Positions 28,872 to 39,194 of a stretch of 64,000 nt of DNA are shown piece by piece. Numbering within the stretch: the first letter of the stretch is position 1; each line of letters opens with the position of its first letter. This DNA is from Anthocerotibacter panamensis C109. GTDB lineage: Bacteria; Cyanobacteriota; Cyanobacteriia; Gloeobacterales; Anthocerotibacteraceae. A program made the translations under genes and the position numbers. The DNA lies in assembly GCF_018389385.1 (NCBI RefSeq), contig NZ_CP062698.1, positions 248,001 through 312,000 of the forward strand, read 5' to 3'. Under the pieces are notes generated by a model. That model saw only the letters and a program-made list of their open reading frames with translations. It did not search any database and was not told the origin of the DNA.

Positions 28872-29648
28872 ATGGGCCAAGAATTCAAGGGCAAGCGGGT
28901 CATCATCGTGGGTGGCTCCAGTGGCATAGGTAAAGCGGTAGCGCGGATGATTGTGACGCAGGGGGGGACTGTAGTCCTGATCGGGCGCAATGGGCAAAAG
29001 CTCCAGGCGGCCTTAGCTGAATTGGGTGTCGATGCTGTAGGGGAACAAGCCGATATCACTGGTGCCGAGGAATTAGCACTCCTTCTCGCTAAAATCAGCG
29101 CTCAATATGCTGACGCGGCCTACCTGGTCAATGCAGCGGGGGTCTTTTATCCCAAATCTTTCCTGGAGCACACGCTGGCGGACTATGACCGCTACTTGGA
29201 TATCAACCGTGCCACCTTTTTCATCACCCAGCAGGTGGTCAAGAATATCCTGGCTCAGGGGCAAGGCGGGGCGTTGGTGAATGTTGGCTCGATGTGGGCC
29301 AAGCAGGCCGTGCAGGCGACCCCTTCCTCGGCCTACTCTATGGCGAAGGCGGGTCTCCACAGTCTCACCCAACACTTGGCGATGGAGTTGGCGGGTTTTG
29401 AGATTCGGGTCAATGCTGTGTCTCCCGCTGTTGTCCAGACACCCATTTACGAAAAATTTATTCCTAAGGAACAGGTAGATGCTGCGTTACAGGGATTCAA
29501 CACTTTTCATCCCCTGGGGCGAATTGGACAGCCTGAAGAGGTGGCGGAAGTTATTTATTTCCTGCTATCTGACCGGGCAGCCTGGGTTACCGGGGCGGTT
29601 TGGGATGTGGATGGCGGGGTCATGGCAGGTCGCAACCAATATACGTAA
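28872..29648 (+). CDS. Short-chain dehydrogenase/reductase
   Basis: 258-residue classical SDR. NAD(P) motif GGSSGIG (14-20), NAAG, catalytic Y155-S-M-A-K159 with serine upstream (GSMWAKQ), and the C-terminal [17 protein letters not shown] at 28872 after GGATGGA. Substrate unknown; the probable TetR operator upstream suggests induction by a small hydrophobic compound. Confidence 0.9.
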   Translation: MGQEFKGKRVIIVGGSSGIGKAVARMIVTQGGTVVLIGRNGQKLQAALAELGVDAVGEQADITGAEELALLLAKISAQYADAAYLVNAAGVFYPKSFLEHTLADYDRYLDINRATFFITQQVVKNILAQGQGGALVNVGSMWAKQAVQATPSSAYSMAKAGLHSLTQHLAMELAGFEIRVNAVSPAVVQTPIYEKFIPKEQVDAALQGFNTFHPLGRIGQPEEVAEVIYFLLSDRAAWVTGAVWDVDGGVMAGRNQYT

Positions 29649-29656
29649 AGCTCAAG

Positions 29657-29860
29657 CTATTCCGGGGATTTGCGGTACTCGGTGGTGAGCCTCCCTGCAA
29701 ATCCCCAGTTTTCGGGATCGACTTCATCAATAATGATGTGGGTATGCTCGGGTAATTTGCCTAAGACGCGCTGTAGCGTCTCGGTGATCTCTTTTACGAT
29801 CTGCGCCTTCTGCTCGATGGTCACACCATCTTTCGTGATACGGACGTTGACGTAGGGCAT
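29657..29860 (-). CDS. 4-oxalocrotonate tautomerase-family protein
   Basis: 67 residues beginning MPYVNVRITKDGVTIEQKAQIVKEITE, with the Pro that becomes the catalytic N-terminal residue after Met removal; IIIDEVDPENWGFAG is the conserved second half. Probably a hexameric tautomerase of unknown substrate. Convergent with the SDR gene and just downstream of trpE, whose promoter is separate. Confidence 0.85.
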   Translation of the reverse strand: MPYVNVRITKDGVTIEQKAQIVKEITETLQRVLGKLPEHTHIIIDEVDPENWGFAGRLTTEYRKSPE

Positions 29861-29901
29861 GGTTAATCCTTTTCCTTGCTCACGGATGATATCGCAACTC
29901 G

Positions 29902-31389
29902 CTACAAGCCCGGACTGTAACGCAGTGCCTCCAAGAGCGCACGAGCTTTATTCAGTGTCTCCTCATATTCCAGGGCAGGCACCGAATCAGCGACGATGCC
30001 CGCTCCGGCTTGGACACTCAGGATTCCTTGGTGAAGGACCATGGTGCGGATGGTGATGGCGGTGTTGAGTTGACCGTCAAAACTATAGTAGCCATAGGCC
30101 CCGGAGTAGGGACCGCGTCGCGTGGGCTCTAGCTCATGGATGATCTCCATCGCCCGAATTTTGGGCGCTCCGCTCACGGTTCCGGCAGGGAAACAGGCTT
30201 TGAGCAGGTCCCAGGCATTTTTGTCAGGGGTCAGTTCGCCGAAGACATTGCTCACGATATGCATGACATGGGAGTAGCATTCGACGGTCATCAGTTCATC
30301 GGTCTGGACGGTACCCCATTGGCAGACACGACCTAGGTCATTGCGACCCAAGTCGATGAGCATGACATGTTCTGCGCATTCTTTAGGGTCAGCAAGGAGG
30401 TCTGCGGCGAGCGCATTATCTTCCGCGGGGGTTTTACCCCGGCGGCGCGTTCCGGCGATGGGGCGCACGGTGGCGCGAGCATGGCCTTCTTTATGCTCTA
30501 GCTTGACCATGATTTCGGGGCTGGAGCCGATGATCTGAAAGTCCCCGAAGTTGAAGAATGCCATAAAAGGTGAGGGATTTATCACCCTCAGGGCGCGGTA
30601 GAGTGTGAAGGGGTCTTGGGGGTAGGGCACGTGTAGCCGCTGCGAGAGCACGACCTGAAAGATATCTCCCGCCAGGATGTATTCCTGAGCCTTGCGTACC
30701 CCCTGCTCAAACTCCGCTTGGGTGAGGTTGCTGGTAAAAGTGGGGCGCTCAGCGCTCCCCTGCCAATCGAGGACCGGCCAGGATTCGACCAAGGGGCTGC
30801 GCAACTGGTCCACGAGATGGTCGAGGCGAGCATGGCCTTTATCAAAGACTGGGTGCAGATCCCCTTCTCGGGTGTCCACCCACACCACCGCCCAGAGTTT
30901 GCGCTTGACTTGATCAAAGACCAAAAGCTGGTCTACCTGCATCCACATCCCGTCCGGCAACCCATCCGGGTCGCTATAGACCGGCACCCTGGGCTCGATC
31001 CACTGCACCAACTCATAGCCCCAAAAACCAAAGAGTCCGCCCAACGCAGGAGGCAGTTCCGGCAACGGGACGGGCTGGTAGTCTGCAAGACAGTTTTGGA
31101 GCGTCTGCCAGGGATCGCCTGAATGGGTTTTGACCTCGCCCGTGCGGAAGCGCTGCTCACTGCGGCCCCCCCGGTGGACCAACGTCCACAGCGGGTCCGC
31201 CCCCAAAAAACTATAGCGACCAATACGTTCGCCGCCCTCGATGGATTCTAAGAGGAAACTGTAGCGCCGCTGATGGCAGACACGCACCCAACTGGAAACA
31301 GGCGTCTCTAGATCGGCCAACAGTTCGCGGTAGAGCGGGATAAAGTTGCCCTCGTTCGCTAGGGCACAGAACCGGCTGAAGTCTTCCAT
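29902..31389 (-). CDS. trpE: Anthranilate synthase component I
   Basis: 495-residue chorismate-utilising enzyme making anthranilate with glutamine-derived ammonia from TrpG. N-terminal regulatory half includes LLESIEGGERIGRYSFLG (tryptophan-binding region); catalytic half has IFQVVLSQRL, RPIAGTRRRG, LIDLGRNDLGRV, HIVSNVFGEL and GTVSGAPKIRAMEII. No trpG nearby. It could in principle be an ADC-synthase paralogue, but the regulatory block favours TrpE. A 13-bp motif at its 5' end recurs upstream. Confidence 0.92.
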   Translation of the reverse strand: MEDFSRFCALANEGNFIPLYRELLADLETPVSSWVRVCHQRRYSFLLESIEGGERIGRYSFLGADPLWTLVHRGGRSEQRFRTGEVKTHSGDPWQTLQNCLADYQPVPLPELPPALGGLFGFWGYELVQWIEPRVPVYSDPDGLPDGMWMQVDQLLVFDQVKRKLWAVVWVDTREGDLHPVFDKGHARLDHLVDQLRSPLVESWPVLDWQGSAERPTFTSNLTQAEFEQGVRKAQEYILAGDIFQVVLSQRLHVPYPQDPFTLYRALRVINPSPFMAFFNFGDFQIIGSSPEIMVKLEHKEGHARATVRPIAGTRRRGKTPAEDNALAADLLADPKECAEHVMLIDLGRNDLGRVCQWGTVQTDELMTVECYSHVMHIVSNVFGELTPDKNAWDLLKACFPAGTVSGAPKIRAMEIIHELEPTRRGPYSGAYGYYSFDGQLNTAITIRTMVLHQGILSVQAGAGIVADSVPALEYEETLNKARALLEALRYSPGL

Positions 31390-31444
31390 AGGGATAATTT
31401 TGGCACAATTAAACCCTAAACTCGCCGCACAGGCTGAAGTCTTC
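31374..31444. repeat. Pair of 13-bp direct repeats at the trpE 5' end
   Basis: GGCTGAAGTCTTC occurs at 31374-31386, within the first trpE codons, and at 31432-31444 in the divergent gap. The second copy continues into a perfect GTCTTC-GT-GAAGAC hairpin (31439-31452). This may be a local duplication rather than a regulatory site. Confidence 0.45.
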
Positions 31445-31545
31445 GTGAAGACGCAACGGCGACAGGGCGGCTCTAGTTAAGATAGTGACAGAGCGCTGGA
31501 GCCGCGCCAAAACCCGCTCCACCCCGTTGCTTTGAGGGGAATCTC

Positions 31546-32229
31546 ATGATTCGTTTTCTTGTTAACTTTTTTGTGTTTGTAGTGGACAAGGTCTATGGCA
31601 ATCGGCCTTATCCGCGTTTTTATGTCCTGGAAACCATTGCTCGGGTACCTTATTTTGCCTTCCTGTCCGTGTTACACCTCTATGAGAGCCTGGGGATGTG
31701 GCGCAAAGCCGATTGGCTCAAGGTCCACTTTGCTGAAACCTGGAATGAACTACACCACCTGTTGATCATGGAATCGCTGGGAGGCAATGAGCTGTGGGCT
31801 GACCGGCTCGTTGCTCGTTCCATTGCCCTGTTCTACTACTGGGTGTGCGTCCTGCTCTATATGCTCTCGCCGCGCTCTGCTTACTACTTCATGGAATTGG
31901 TGGAGAATCACGCCCACCACACCTACAGCGTTTTCCTCCAAGAGCATGAATTAGCGCTGAAAGCCCTGCCCGCCCCGCCGGTAGCCGTGGAATACTACAC
32001 CAAGGGCGACCTTTATTTGTTCGACGAGTTCCAGACCGCTCGTAAGCCGGAAGACCGCCGCCCGGTGATCGAGACGCTCTATGACACGTTCGTGAATATC
32101 CGTGACGATGAGGGCGAGCACGTCAAGACGATGGTGGCCTGCCAGAAACCGGATGCTCAAAAAACCTTCAAGAGCCCACACAGCCTCCTACCCGAGAGCC
32201 CGGAGCGCGAACCGGCCCATCTCTCCTAG
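31546..32229 (+). CDS. Plastoquinol terminal oxidase (PTOX-like alternative oxidase)
   Basis: 227-residue di-iron alternative oxidase closest in pattern to plastid terminal oxidase: FYVLETIARVPYFAFLSVLHLYESLG, NELHHLLIMESLGG, ELVENHAHHTYSVFL and NIRDDEGEHVKTM. Putative iron ligands are E29, E68, H71, E120, E189 and H192, all present. It oxidises plastoquinol and reduces oxygen to water without pumping protons, a safety valve for an over-reduced quinone pool, bound interfacially to the membrane. AGGGG precedes the ATG by 6 nt. Divergent from trpE. Confidence 0.94.
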   Translation: MIRFLVNFFVFVVDKVYGNRPYPRFYVLETIARVPYFAFLSVLHLYESLGMWRKADWLKVHFAETWNELHHLLIMESLGGNELWADRLVARSIALFYYWVCVLLYMLSPRSAYYFMELVENHAHHTYSVFLQEHELALKALPAPPVAVEYYTKGDLYLFDEFQTARKPEDRRPVIETLYDTFVNIRDDEGEHVKTMVACQKPDAQKTFKSPHSLLPESPEREPAHLS

Positions 32230-32267
32230 TTCATGTTAAGCTACGGTAACTGTCTTGGTTACCGTTC

Positions 32268-32340
32268 GGGCGATTAGCTCAGTTGGTAGAGCGCCTCGTT
32301 TACACCGAGGATGTCGGCGGTTCGAGCCCGTCATCGCCCA
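32268..32340 (+). tRNA. tRNA-Val (UAC)
   Basis: Acceptor GGGCGAT (32268-32274) with ATCGCCC (32333-32339), D-arm GCTC..GAGC, anticodon loop TTTACAC (anticodon TAC) between CCTCG and CGAGG, T-arm GGCGG TTCGAGC CCGTC (one mismatch), discriminator A32340. CCA is not encoded. Confidence 0.96.
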
Positions 32341-32354
32341 TCAGTTCAAACCCG

Positions 32355-32372
32355 CCGCTAGAGCGGTTTTTT
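32355..32372 (+). terminator. Short terminator after tRNA-Val
   Basis: CCGC-TAGA-GCGG followed by TTTTTT, 14 nt after the tRNA. The stem is only 4-5 bp but position and U-run fit termination. The remaining gap to 32617 shows no convincing gene. Confidence 0.6.
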
Positions 32373-32617
32373 ATAGCTAGAAGTCAACTGGATGGGTATA
32401 GACTGTGCTGCACACGCCCATTGCTGGATAGCTCCACGTCCAAGGTAGCTGAGGAGTACAACATTTGGTGGTCAAGCGTAACATGCCATGAGTAAAGATA
32501 GACAGCACAAGCAGCTATGAACAGCTTCCCGGCGATGGGTGCGGTTTGGTTAGATGCCACAAGTCCCGCGCCCACATTTTCTTCATATGGAACCGAGCGC
32601 ATAAGTTCTAGGAAACC

Positions 32618-35600
32618 CTAAGAAGCCACCCCATACCCTCCGCCTCCAGGGGTCTCAATCACAAAAATGTCCCCTGACTCCATTTGGATCTGAGCGCATC
32701 CCCCCAATTCCACCACGGTACCGTCGCGGCGTTGGACCCAATTGTGCCCGACTGCCCCCGGTGCACCGCCCGCCATGCCGTAGGGGGGCGTGACCCGGTG
32801 CTCTGAGATTATGGCGCAGGTCATCGGCTCCAGGAAGCGGATGCGGCGGATGACTCCGTTTCCGCCCCGGTGTCGCCCCCGCCCGCCGCTGTCCGGGCGG
32901 ATCGCAAATGCTTCCAACCGGACGGGATAGCGCCATTCCAGGATCTCCGGGTCGGTGAGTCGGGAATTGGTCATGTGGGTGTGGACCGCATCCGTGCCAT
33001 CAAAGTCTGGCCCCGCCCCAGATCCACCGCAGATCGTCTCATAGTACTGATAGTGGTCATTGCCGAAGGTGAAATTGTTCATCGTCCCCTGTGCTGCTCC
33101 CATCACTGCTAAGGCACCGTAGAGCGTGTCGGTGATGTACTGCGAAGTCTCGACATTGCCCGCCACTACCGCCGCCGGATAGCGGGGATGGAGCATAGTT
33201 CCGGGCGGGATAAAGATTTCGATGGGCCTGAGACACCCCGCGTTCATAGGAATGTCCTCGTCCACCAGCGTGCGAAAGACATAGAGGACTGCTGCGGTAC
33301 ACACCGCTACCGGCGCATTGAAATTGTTGGGGCGCTCAGGGGCGGTCCCCGTGAAATCTACCCGCGCCCGACGCTCCACCCGGTCAAGGGTCACCGTGAC
33401 CACAAGAGCGCTGCCGTCGTCCATGGGGTAGCTAAACGTGCGGGGTGCGTCATCGGGCAAGAAGGCTTCCAGAACCCGGCGGACGTGTTCTTCGGCATTG
33501 TCCTGGACGTGGTTCATGTAGGCTAGGACCGTAGGCAGCGAGAAGTATCCGACCATCCGCAGCAATTCCTGGACCCCACGGGCATTGGCTGCAATCTGTG
33601 CCTTGAGGTCAGCAATATTTTGGGCGGGGTTGCGGGCGGGATAGCGACCTTGGGTCAGTAGTCCCCAGACCGCCTCTTCCTGGAAATGGTCCGCTTCCAC
33701 CAGCGCAAAGGGTTTGCCGTCAGCGGTGGCGATCAAAACCCCTTCCTCCTCGACCGTGGTGCTGTAGGGCGGCATCGAGCCGGGCGTAATGCCCCCGATA
33801 TCCGCATGGTGGCCCCGCGAGGCAACAAAAAAGATAGGGCGGTGGTCTACCCACACGGGCGTCACAACGGTCACATCCGGCAGGTGCGTCCCCCCGTGAT
33901 AGGGGGAGTTGAGGGCGAAGACCGCCCCCGGTTTTAACTGAGCGCCCCAATCCTGAAGGACGACCCGCACGCTCTCGCCCATCGAGCCTAGATGGACCGG
34001 CATGTGCGGGGCGTTGGCGATGAGTTGACCTTGACGGTCAAAGAGGGCACAGGAGAAGTCGAGGCGTTCTTTTATATTCACGGAGGAGCTGGTGTTCTGG
34101 AGCGTAGCCCCCATTTCCTCAGCGATAGTCATAAAGCGGTTATTGAAGATCTCTAGCAGAACGGGGTCCACTGCGGTTGTTCCGATAGCGGTGGCGCGGC
34201 GGCGCGGGACAGACCGCGTCAGGATGAGGTGTAGCCGGGGGGTAACCTCCACCTGCCACTCCGGCTCGACCACTATGGTTGCTGTCGCCTCGATGAGGAT
34301 GGCTGGTCCGTAAATCCGGTCTCCCGGTGCGAGTCGTGAGCGCTCATAGACCGCTGTGGGGTAGGCTTTACCGCCGGTGAAGATCTCGGTCTGCGTCAAG
34401 ACGACCGGGGGAGTAGCGCGCGCGGGAGCCTCTAGGGGCGAGGCGTCGGGGACCGGGGTGACCCCGACGACCTCCACAGCGACCGCTTCGACAATGTAGC
34501 CCTTATGCTTTGCTCCGAAGCCAAAACGCTGGTGGTGGAGCGCTTCAAACTGTTCCACCAAGCTCGGATAATCCCCAAAATTCACAACCAGGACAGTATC
34601 AGTACCCGCGTAGCGCAGATGGACCCGAGGGAAAACATGGATATCCTGCTCAGGAACTTCCTGAGCAAGCAGTTCCTCGCGACCCTGTGCACTGAGCCGA
34701 TCCAAAGAGAACTTCAGGTCGGGGAGGACCTCCGGGGTCAGAAGAATTTCTACCGCCTGTTCGCGCATCACCCGCCGGTCGGCGATGCCCATACCATAGG
34801 CGGAGAGGACCCCAGCCAAGGGGTGCAACAAAACCCGTTCCATACCCAAGGCATCCGCTACCAGACAGGCGTGCTGCCCCCCTGCCCCGCCAAAGCAACA
34901 GAGCGTATAGCCGGTCAGATCATAACCGCGCTGCACCGAAATCTTCTTGATCGCCTGTGCCATATTCTCGACTGCAATCGTCAAAAAGCCCTCGGCGACC
35001 GCTTGCGGGCTACGCGTGCCCCCGGTGGCTGCGTTGATTTGGTGGGTGAGTTCCAAGAAACGCTCCCGGACTATGTTGGGGTCGAGGGGTAAATTCCCGC
35101 TTGGGCCAAAGACTCGGGGGAAATATTCCGGCAGGATCTTCCCCACCATCACATTGCTGTCGGTGACCGTGAGGGGTCCACCGCGCCGATAGGAAGCCGG
35201 ACCCGGATTAGCTCCCGCCGAGTCCGGGCCAACCCGCAAGCGATTCGCGTCGAACGTCACCATCGACCCACCCCCCGCTGCGACCGTATGGATGTGGAGC
35301 ATCGGAGCGCGCAGACGCACCCCGGCGACGGTGCTCTCAAAGGTGTACTCAAAGCTGCCATCGTAGTGAAAAACATCCGTCGAGGTCCCGCCCATATCAA
35401 AACCGATGATGCGGGTGAACCCAGCCTGAGCACTGACGGCTACCGCCCCGACCACCCCCCCGGCAGGCCCAGAAAGGATGCTGTCTTTGCCCTGAAAAGC
35501 CTCAGCTACGGTCAACCCACCGTTGGACTGCATAAATAGTAGCCGCGGACCGGGCAGTGCTTGTTGGACCGAGGCGACATAGCGGCGCAGGACCGGCGAG

Positions 35601-36271
35601 AGGTAGGCGTCTACCACCGTGGTATCCCCCCGGCTCACCAGTTTCATTAAAGGGCTGACCTGATGGGAGACCGAGACCTGCGCAAACCCGATAGACCGCG
35701 CCACCGCAGCTATCTGCCGCTCGTGGTCTGAGTAGCGGTAGGCGTGCATAAAGACGATGGCACAGGCGCGGATACCCGCCCGGTAGGCTAGTTCCAAGTC
35801 TGCCCGGGCTTGCTCCAGATCCAGCGGGCAAAGCTCCGCTCCATGGGCACCATAGCGCCCGGTCACTTCAATGACCCGCTCATAGAGCAGTTCGGGGCGG
35901 ACAATATGCCGGTCAAAGAGCTTGGGGCGGTTCTGATAGCCGATGCACAGAGCATCTTTAAAACCTCGATTCACCACCAGGACCGTCCGTTCGCCTTTGC
36001 GCTCTAGGAGGGCGTTAGTGGCGACCGTGGTCCCCATCTTGACGACCTCAATTTCCTCTGTCGGCAGGGGAGCCCCTTGGGGTAGCCCCAGGATTTCGCG
36101 GATTCCCTGCACGGCGGCGTCCCGATAGCGTTCCGGGTTCTCCGAGAGCAGCTTATGGACCACCAGTGAACCATCAGGGCGGCGGGCGACCACGTCGGTG
36201 AAGGTGCCCCCGCGGTCAATCCAAAATTGCCACCGCGAAGGAGTAGGAACGTCTGTGGGCAAGGAGGGCAT
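32618..36271 (-). CDS. ATP-dependent 5-oxoprolinase, fused HyuA-HyuB type
   Basis: 1217 residues in which the hydantoinase A/oxoprolinase ATPase half (about 1-690: [43 protein letters not shown]) is fused to the hydantoinase B half (about 710-1217: [61 protein letters not shown]). This is the arrangement of eukaryotic and some bacterial OPLAH, which opens 5-oxo-L-proline to glutamate with ATP, recycling spontaneous or glutathione-derived oxoproline. Related acetone or hydantoin enzymes usually split the subunits. Cytoplasmic, single gene. Confidence 0.9.
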   Translation of the reverse strand: MPSLPTDVPTPSRWQFWIDRGGTFTDVVARRPDGSLVVHKLLSENPERYRDAAVQGIREILGLPQGAPLPTEEIEVVKMGTTVATNALLERKGERTVLVVNRGFKDALCIGYQNRPKLFDRHIVRPELLYERVIEVTGRYGAHGAELCPLDLEQARADLELAYRAGIRACAIVFMHAYRYSDHERQIAAVARSIGFAQVSVSHQVSPLMKLVSRGDTTVVDAYLSPVLRRYVASVQQALPGPRLLFMQSNGGLTVAEAFQGKDSILSGPAGGVVGAVAVSAQAGFTRIIGFDMGGTSTDVFHYDGSFEYTFESTVAGVRLRAPMLHIHTVAAGGGSMVTFDANRLRVGPDSAGANPGPASYRRGGPLTVTDSNVMVGKILPEYFPRVFGPSGNLPLDPNIVRERFLELTHQINAATGGTRSPQAVAEGFLTIAVENMAQAIKKISVQRGYDLTGYTLCCFGGAGGQHACLVADALGMERVLLHPLAGVLSAYGMGIADRRVMREQAVEILLTPEVLPDLKFSLDRLSAQGREELLAQEVPEQDIHVFPRVHLRYAGTDTVLVVNFGDYPSLVEQFEALHHQRFGFGAKHKGYIVEAVAVEVVGVTPVPDASPLEAPARATPPVVLTQTEIFTGGKAYPTAVYERSRLAPGDRIYGPAILIEATATIVVEPEWQVEVTPRLHLILTRSVPRRRATAIGTTAVDPVLLEIFNNRFMTIAEEMGATLQNTSSSVNIKERLDFSCALFDRQGQLIANAPHMPVHLGSMGESVRVVLQDWGAQLKPGAVFALNSPYHGGTHLPDVTVVTPVWVDHRPIFFVASRGHHADIGGITPGSMPPYSTTVEEEGVLIATADGKPFALVEADHFQEEAVWGLLTQGRYPARNPAQNIADLKAQIAANARGVQELLRMVGYFSLPTVLAYMNHVQDNAEEHVRRVLEAFLPDDAPRTFSYPMDDGSALVVTVTLDRVERRARVDFTGTAPERPNNFNAPVAVCTAAVLYVFRTLVDEDIPMNAGCLRPIEIFIPPGTMLHPRYPAAVVAGNVETSQYITDTLYGALAVMGAAQGTMNNFTFGNDHYQYYETICGGSGAGPDFDGTDAVHTHMTNSRLTDPEILEWRYPVRLEAFAIRPDSGGRGRHRGGNGVIRRIRFLEPMTCAIISEHRVTPPYGMAGGAPGAVGHNWVQRRDGTVVELGGCAQIQMESGDIFVIETPGGGGYGVAS

Positions 36272-36462
36272 AGTATAGATAAACGGGCTTATTCAAAGAT
36301 AAACCGCTTGGTCTGCAGCCCTCTAGTCCCGGCCTCACAGACCGGTTTTGTCCCAAGGAGCGACGGTAAGCGATGGATGTCGGGAGTAGGTCACGCTTGG
36401 GGTGATACCTTGACAGTCGCCCCCAGTCCTTGCACGATAGGGGCAATGGCGTGGAGTGTGGG

Positions 36463-36927
36463 ATGGTACAAGCAGTTGGAGAACAGGCTCCAGATTTCAA
36501 TGCGGTGGATAGTGACGGGGTTACCCACGCCCTGCATCAGTACCGAGGTAAAACAGTTGTTTTGTACTTTTATCCGCGCGACAATACTCCGGGCTGCACC
36601 AAAGAAGCCTGTAGTTTTCGGGATGAATGGGCTAAGTTAAAAGCGTTGGACGTAGTGGTTTTGGGCGTCAGCAAGGATTCCCAGAAATCGCACCAAAAAT
36701 TTCGGGATAAGTTCGCGCTACCCTTCCCCCTCCTGAGCGACCCTGAAGCCCAAGTGGCCCAACAGTACGGAGTATGGGGCGAAAAAAAATTCATGGGCAA
36801 GACCTTTATCGGCATGCATCGCATGACTTTTGTGATTGATCCCGAGGGAAAGATCAGCCATGTGTTTACCAAGGTAAATACCGACACCCACGCCACCGAT
36901 ATCCTGAAGATCCTCCAGCCCCTATGA
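36463..36927 (+). CDS. bcp: Thiol peroxidase PrxQ/Bcp
   Basis: 154-residue atypical 2-Cys peroxiredoxin reducing hydroperoxides with thioredoxin. Peroxidatic C45 and resolving C50 lie in PRDNTPGCTKEAC, five residues apart as in PrxQ. The frame opens at 36430 but GGAG with 6-nt spacing supports ATG 36463 and standard length. It is coupled by ATGA overlap to the VanY-like gene. Confidence 0.94.
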   Translation: MVQAVGEQAPDFNAVDSDGVTHALHQYRGKTVVLYFYPRDNTPGCTKEACSFRDEWAKLKALDVVVLGVSKDSQKSHQKFRDKFALPFPLLSDPEAQVAQQYGVWGEKKFMGKTFIGMHRMTFVIDPEGKISHVFTKVNTDTHATDILKILQPL

Positions 36928-37703
36928 ATGACCTGCCAGAGATTCCCACCGCCCGCCGCGAATATACCCCGCCTCGCCCCACCAAGCCTCCGTCCTACGC
37001 CGGTCGCCAGCGTCTAGTAGTCTTGGGGGCGCTGTTGTTGGGGGTCGGGGTTGGCGGGCTTTGGTTTCTTGTTTTCCAGGGGAATGCCCGTACCCCTGCT
37101 GCTACTGCCGCCGCTCCCTCCACAACCGTGGCGGAAGTCCCGAGTCTCGATGCCCCATCTGCTGATCCGGGACTCCTCTCCCACCATCCCTATGCCGTCG
37201 CCCCGCAATCAGAACTGACAGCCATCAGCCGCTCCCCCGAGAAGACTGTCTATCTGCGCGACAGTGCCGCTCGCCAATACACGCGCATGGCTGCCGCTGC
37301 CCGCCGCGACGGGGTAGTTTTGGTCCCCATCTCCGGTTTTCGGGACCTGAAGTACCAGGAAAACCTCTTTAACCGCAACGTTGTCCGCTACGGTGGCGTG
37401 GAAGAAGCCCGCAAAATTAGTGCCCCTCCGGGCTACAGCGAACACCACACCGGCTACGCCCTCGACCTCGGCGACGGCAAAGCCCCCAACACCACGCTCC
37501 AAGCCTCCTTCGAGCGCACCGCTGCCTTCCGTTGGCTCAAAGCGAACGCCAAACGCTATAGTTTTGAGATCTCCTTTGACCGGGGCAATCCGCAAGCAGT
37601 GAGCTATGAGCCATGGCATTGGCGCTTTATCGGAGATAAAGGTAGCTTGGAAACCTTCTACGGCAACAGTTTCACAAATGAGCAACCCAGCGACACGCCT
37701 TGA
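36924..37703 (+). CDS. Membrane-anchored D,D/L,D-carboxypeptidase, VanY/M15 family
   Basis: 259 residues: short Pro-rich cytoplasmic segment, one transmembrane helix (about 31-52), an Ala/Pro/Thr linker, and a periplasmic M15B domain. Zinc motif S172-E-H174-H-T-G-Y-A-L-D181 and E229-P-W-H232-W. Trims peptidoglycan stem peptides. The FRDLKYQENLFNRNV block is typical of cyanobacterial VanY-like enzymes. Start overlaps the bcp stop by 4 nt, an unexpected pairing of peroxidase and cell-wall enzyme. Confidence 0.88.
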   Translation: MNDLPEIPTARREYTPPRPTKPPSYAGRQRLVVLGALLLGVGVGGLWFLVFQGNARTPAATAAAPSTTVAEVPSLDAPSADPGLLSHHPYAVAPQSELTAISRSPEKTVYLRDSAARQYTRMAAAARRDGVVLVPISGFRDLKYQENLFNRNVVRYGGVEEARKISAPPGYSEHHTGYALDLGDGKAPNTTLQASFERTAAFRWLKANAKRYSFEISFDRGNPQAVSYEPWHWRFIGDKGSLETFYGNSFTNEQPSDTP

Positions 37704-37730
37704 TTGCGGGTAAACGTGAACCCTGTCCCT

Positions 37731-38915
37731 TTATCGTTGTCGCAGGGCTTCTTGTATGGCCTCGGGATATTTTAGGGCGGTGCCCGTATTAATCACTACC
37801 ACCCGGTCTTGGGGTTGGAGGAAGCCCTGTTGCGCTAAAAGTCGGGCTGCCGCTAGCGTGGCTGCGCCTTCAGGGGCTGCGAAGATGCCGGTGGTCCGGG
37901 CCAAAAGCGACATCATCTGAGCCGCCATCGCATCAGCTATGGCGATAGCGGTCCCCCCGGTCTCACGGATAGCCCTGAGAACTAAAAAATCTCCTAGGGC
38001 TTTGGGTACCCTGAGCCCCGAAGAAAACGTCTCAGCTCCTGCCCAGAATTCCGAGACCTCCTTGCCTTCGTGAAAGGCTTTGACTAAAGGAGCGCAGCCT
38101 TCAGCCTGAGCGATGATCAAGCGGGGCAGACCGCCCTCGACCCAACCCATAGTCCGCAACTGCTGGAGGGCAAGCCAGATCCCGATGACCCCCACTCCAC
38201 CGCCGCAGGGATAGATAATGGCGTCAGGCATTTTCCAGCCCAACTGCTCGGCGATCTCTAGCCCCAAGGTCTTTTTGCCTTCAATGCGGTAGGGCTCTTT
38301 GAGGGTGGCAGCGTCGTACCAGCCGTGCTCCTGAATCCCTTGAGCGATCAAGCGACCCGCATCGGAGATAAGGCCATCGACCAGGGTGAGTTCAGCCCCG
38401 TACATCCCACACTCCAACTGATTGCTCAAAGGCGCGTCTTGGGGCATGGCTACGTGCACACGCAGACCCGCCCGTGCTCCATAACAAGCCCAGGCTCCTC
38501 CAGCATTGCCCGCAGTGGGTAGTGCAACCGTGTGCACCCCCAACTCCCGCGCCCGCGAGATCCCGCAACTGGCTCCGCGTGCCTTGAAACTGCCCGTAGG
38601 GTTCGCCCCATCATCCTTGAGCCACAGGTCCGGCAATCCCCAAGGCTCCCCGATTTGTGTCACGGAGTAGAGGGGGGTCAAGCCTTCTTCGAGACTCACG
38701 ATATTTTCGGGCTCCTCCACCGGCAGAAACTCCCGATAGCGCCACATCGTGGCGGGGCGATGAGCGACCATGGCTTTGGTGACACCGCAGGCGATGGCTT
38801 TCAAGTCATAGTCCACCAAGAGCGGTGCGCCGCAGGAGCATAGATTTTGGACCTGACGATGATCGTAGGTCAGGGCGCAGCGGGGGCAATACAGGTGGGA
38901 GACGTGAGAAGGCAT
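37731..38915 (-). CDS. thrC: Threonine synthase
   Basis: 394-residue PLP enzyme converting O-phosphohomoserine to threonine. PLP lysine K111 in NPTGSFKARG; glycine loop TAGNAGGAWACYGARAGL; N-terminal zinc-ribbon-like cysteines C10, C13, C26, C28, as in many cyanobacterial and archaeal-type ThrC. AGGA 6 nt before the ATG. Functionally linked to hom at 16.3 kb. Confidence 0.93.
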   Translation of the reverse strand: MPSHVSHLYCPRCALTYDHRQVQNLCSCGAPLLVDYDLKAIACGVTKAMVAHRPATMWRYREFLPVEEPENIVSLEEGLTPLYSVTQIGEPWGLPDLWLKDDGANPTGSFKARGASCGISRARELGVHTVALPTAGNAGGAWACYGARAGLRVHVAMPQDAPLSNQLECGMYGAELTLVDGLISDAGRLIAQGIQEHGWYDAATLKEPYRIEGKKTLGLEIAEQLGWKMPDAIIYPCGGGVGVIGIWLALQQLRTMGWVEGGLPRLIIAQAEGCAPLVKAFHEGKEVSEFWAGAETFSSGLRVPKALGDFLVLRAIRETGGTAIAIADAMAAQMMSLLARTTGIFAAPEGAATLAAARLLAQQGFLQPQDRVVVINTGTALKYPEAIQEALRQR

Positions 38916-38967
38916 CGCAATTCCTAAACCTCTCCCATTCGACCAGCCCCGCGCCTGCAGGTCAAGG

Positions 38968-39174
38968 CTATTTCCCGGAACTTGGCGGCGTGTTGGCCTG
39001 TACCTGCGCCGGGATGGAGTTGACCAGATGAATTCCTAGAAAACAGACCACCGTCAACAGACAAAGCTTGCCTAGATAAGAGAGACGGGCCAAGACGCGT
39101 CCCCAGTCTCGGAGGTCGTGCATCACCCAGAAAACCGCCACCACGGTGAGAAGAACAACACAGGCAAAATGCAC
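38968..39174 (-). CDS. Small membrane protein, function unknown
   Basis: 68 residues from GTG, with GGGAG 7 nt upstream. Two hydrophobic helices (about 3-20 and 35-53) separated by a charged turn (MHDLRDWGRVLARLSYLGK), ending in a polar tail. No family recognised. Two copies of a 17-bp palindromic repeat lie 21-79 nt upstream in the promoter region, which argues that this is a regulated real gene. A 95-residue frame on the same strand starting 39211 overlaps it and looks non-coding. Confidence 0.5.
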   Translation of the reverse strand: MHFACVVLLTVVAVFWVMHDLRDWGRVLARLSYLGKLCLLTVVCFLGIHLVNSIPAQVQANTPPSSGK

Positions 39175-39194
39175 AGAACACTCCCGAGGCCCTA

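Noticed and set aside
32384-32602. 72-residue minus-strand frame with a hydrophobic stretch
   Set aside because: No ribosome site, no family pattern and overlaps the tRNA 3' flank; considered non-coding.
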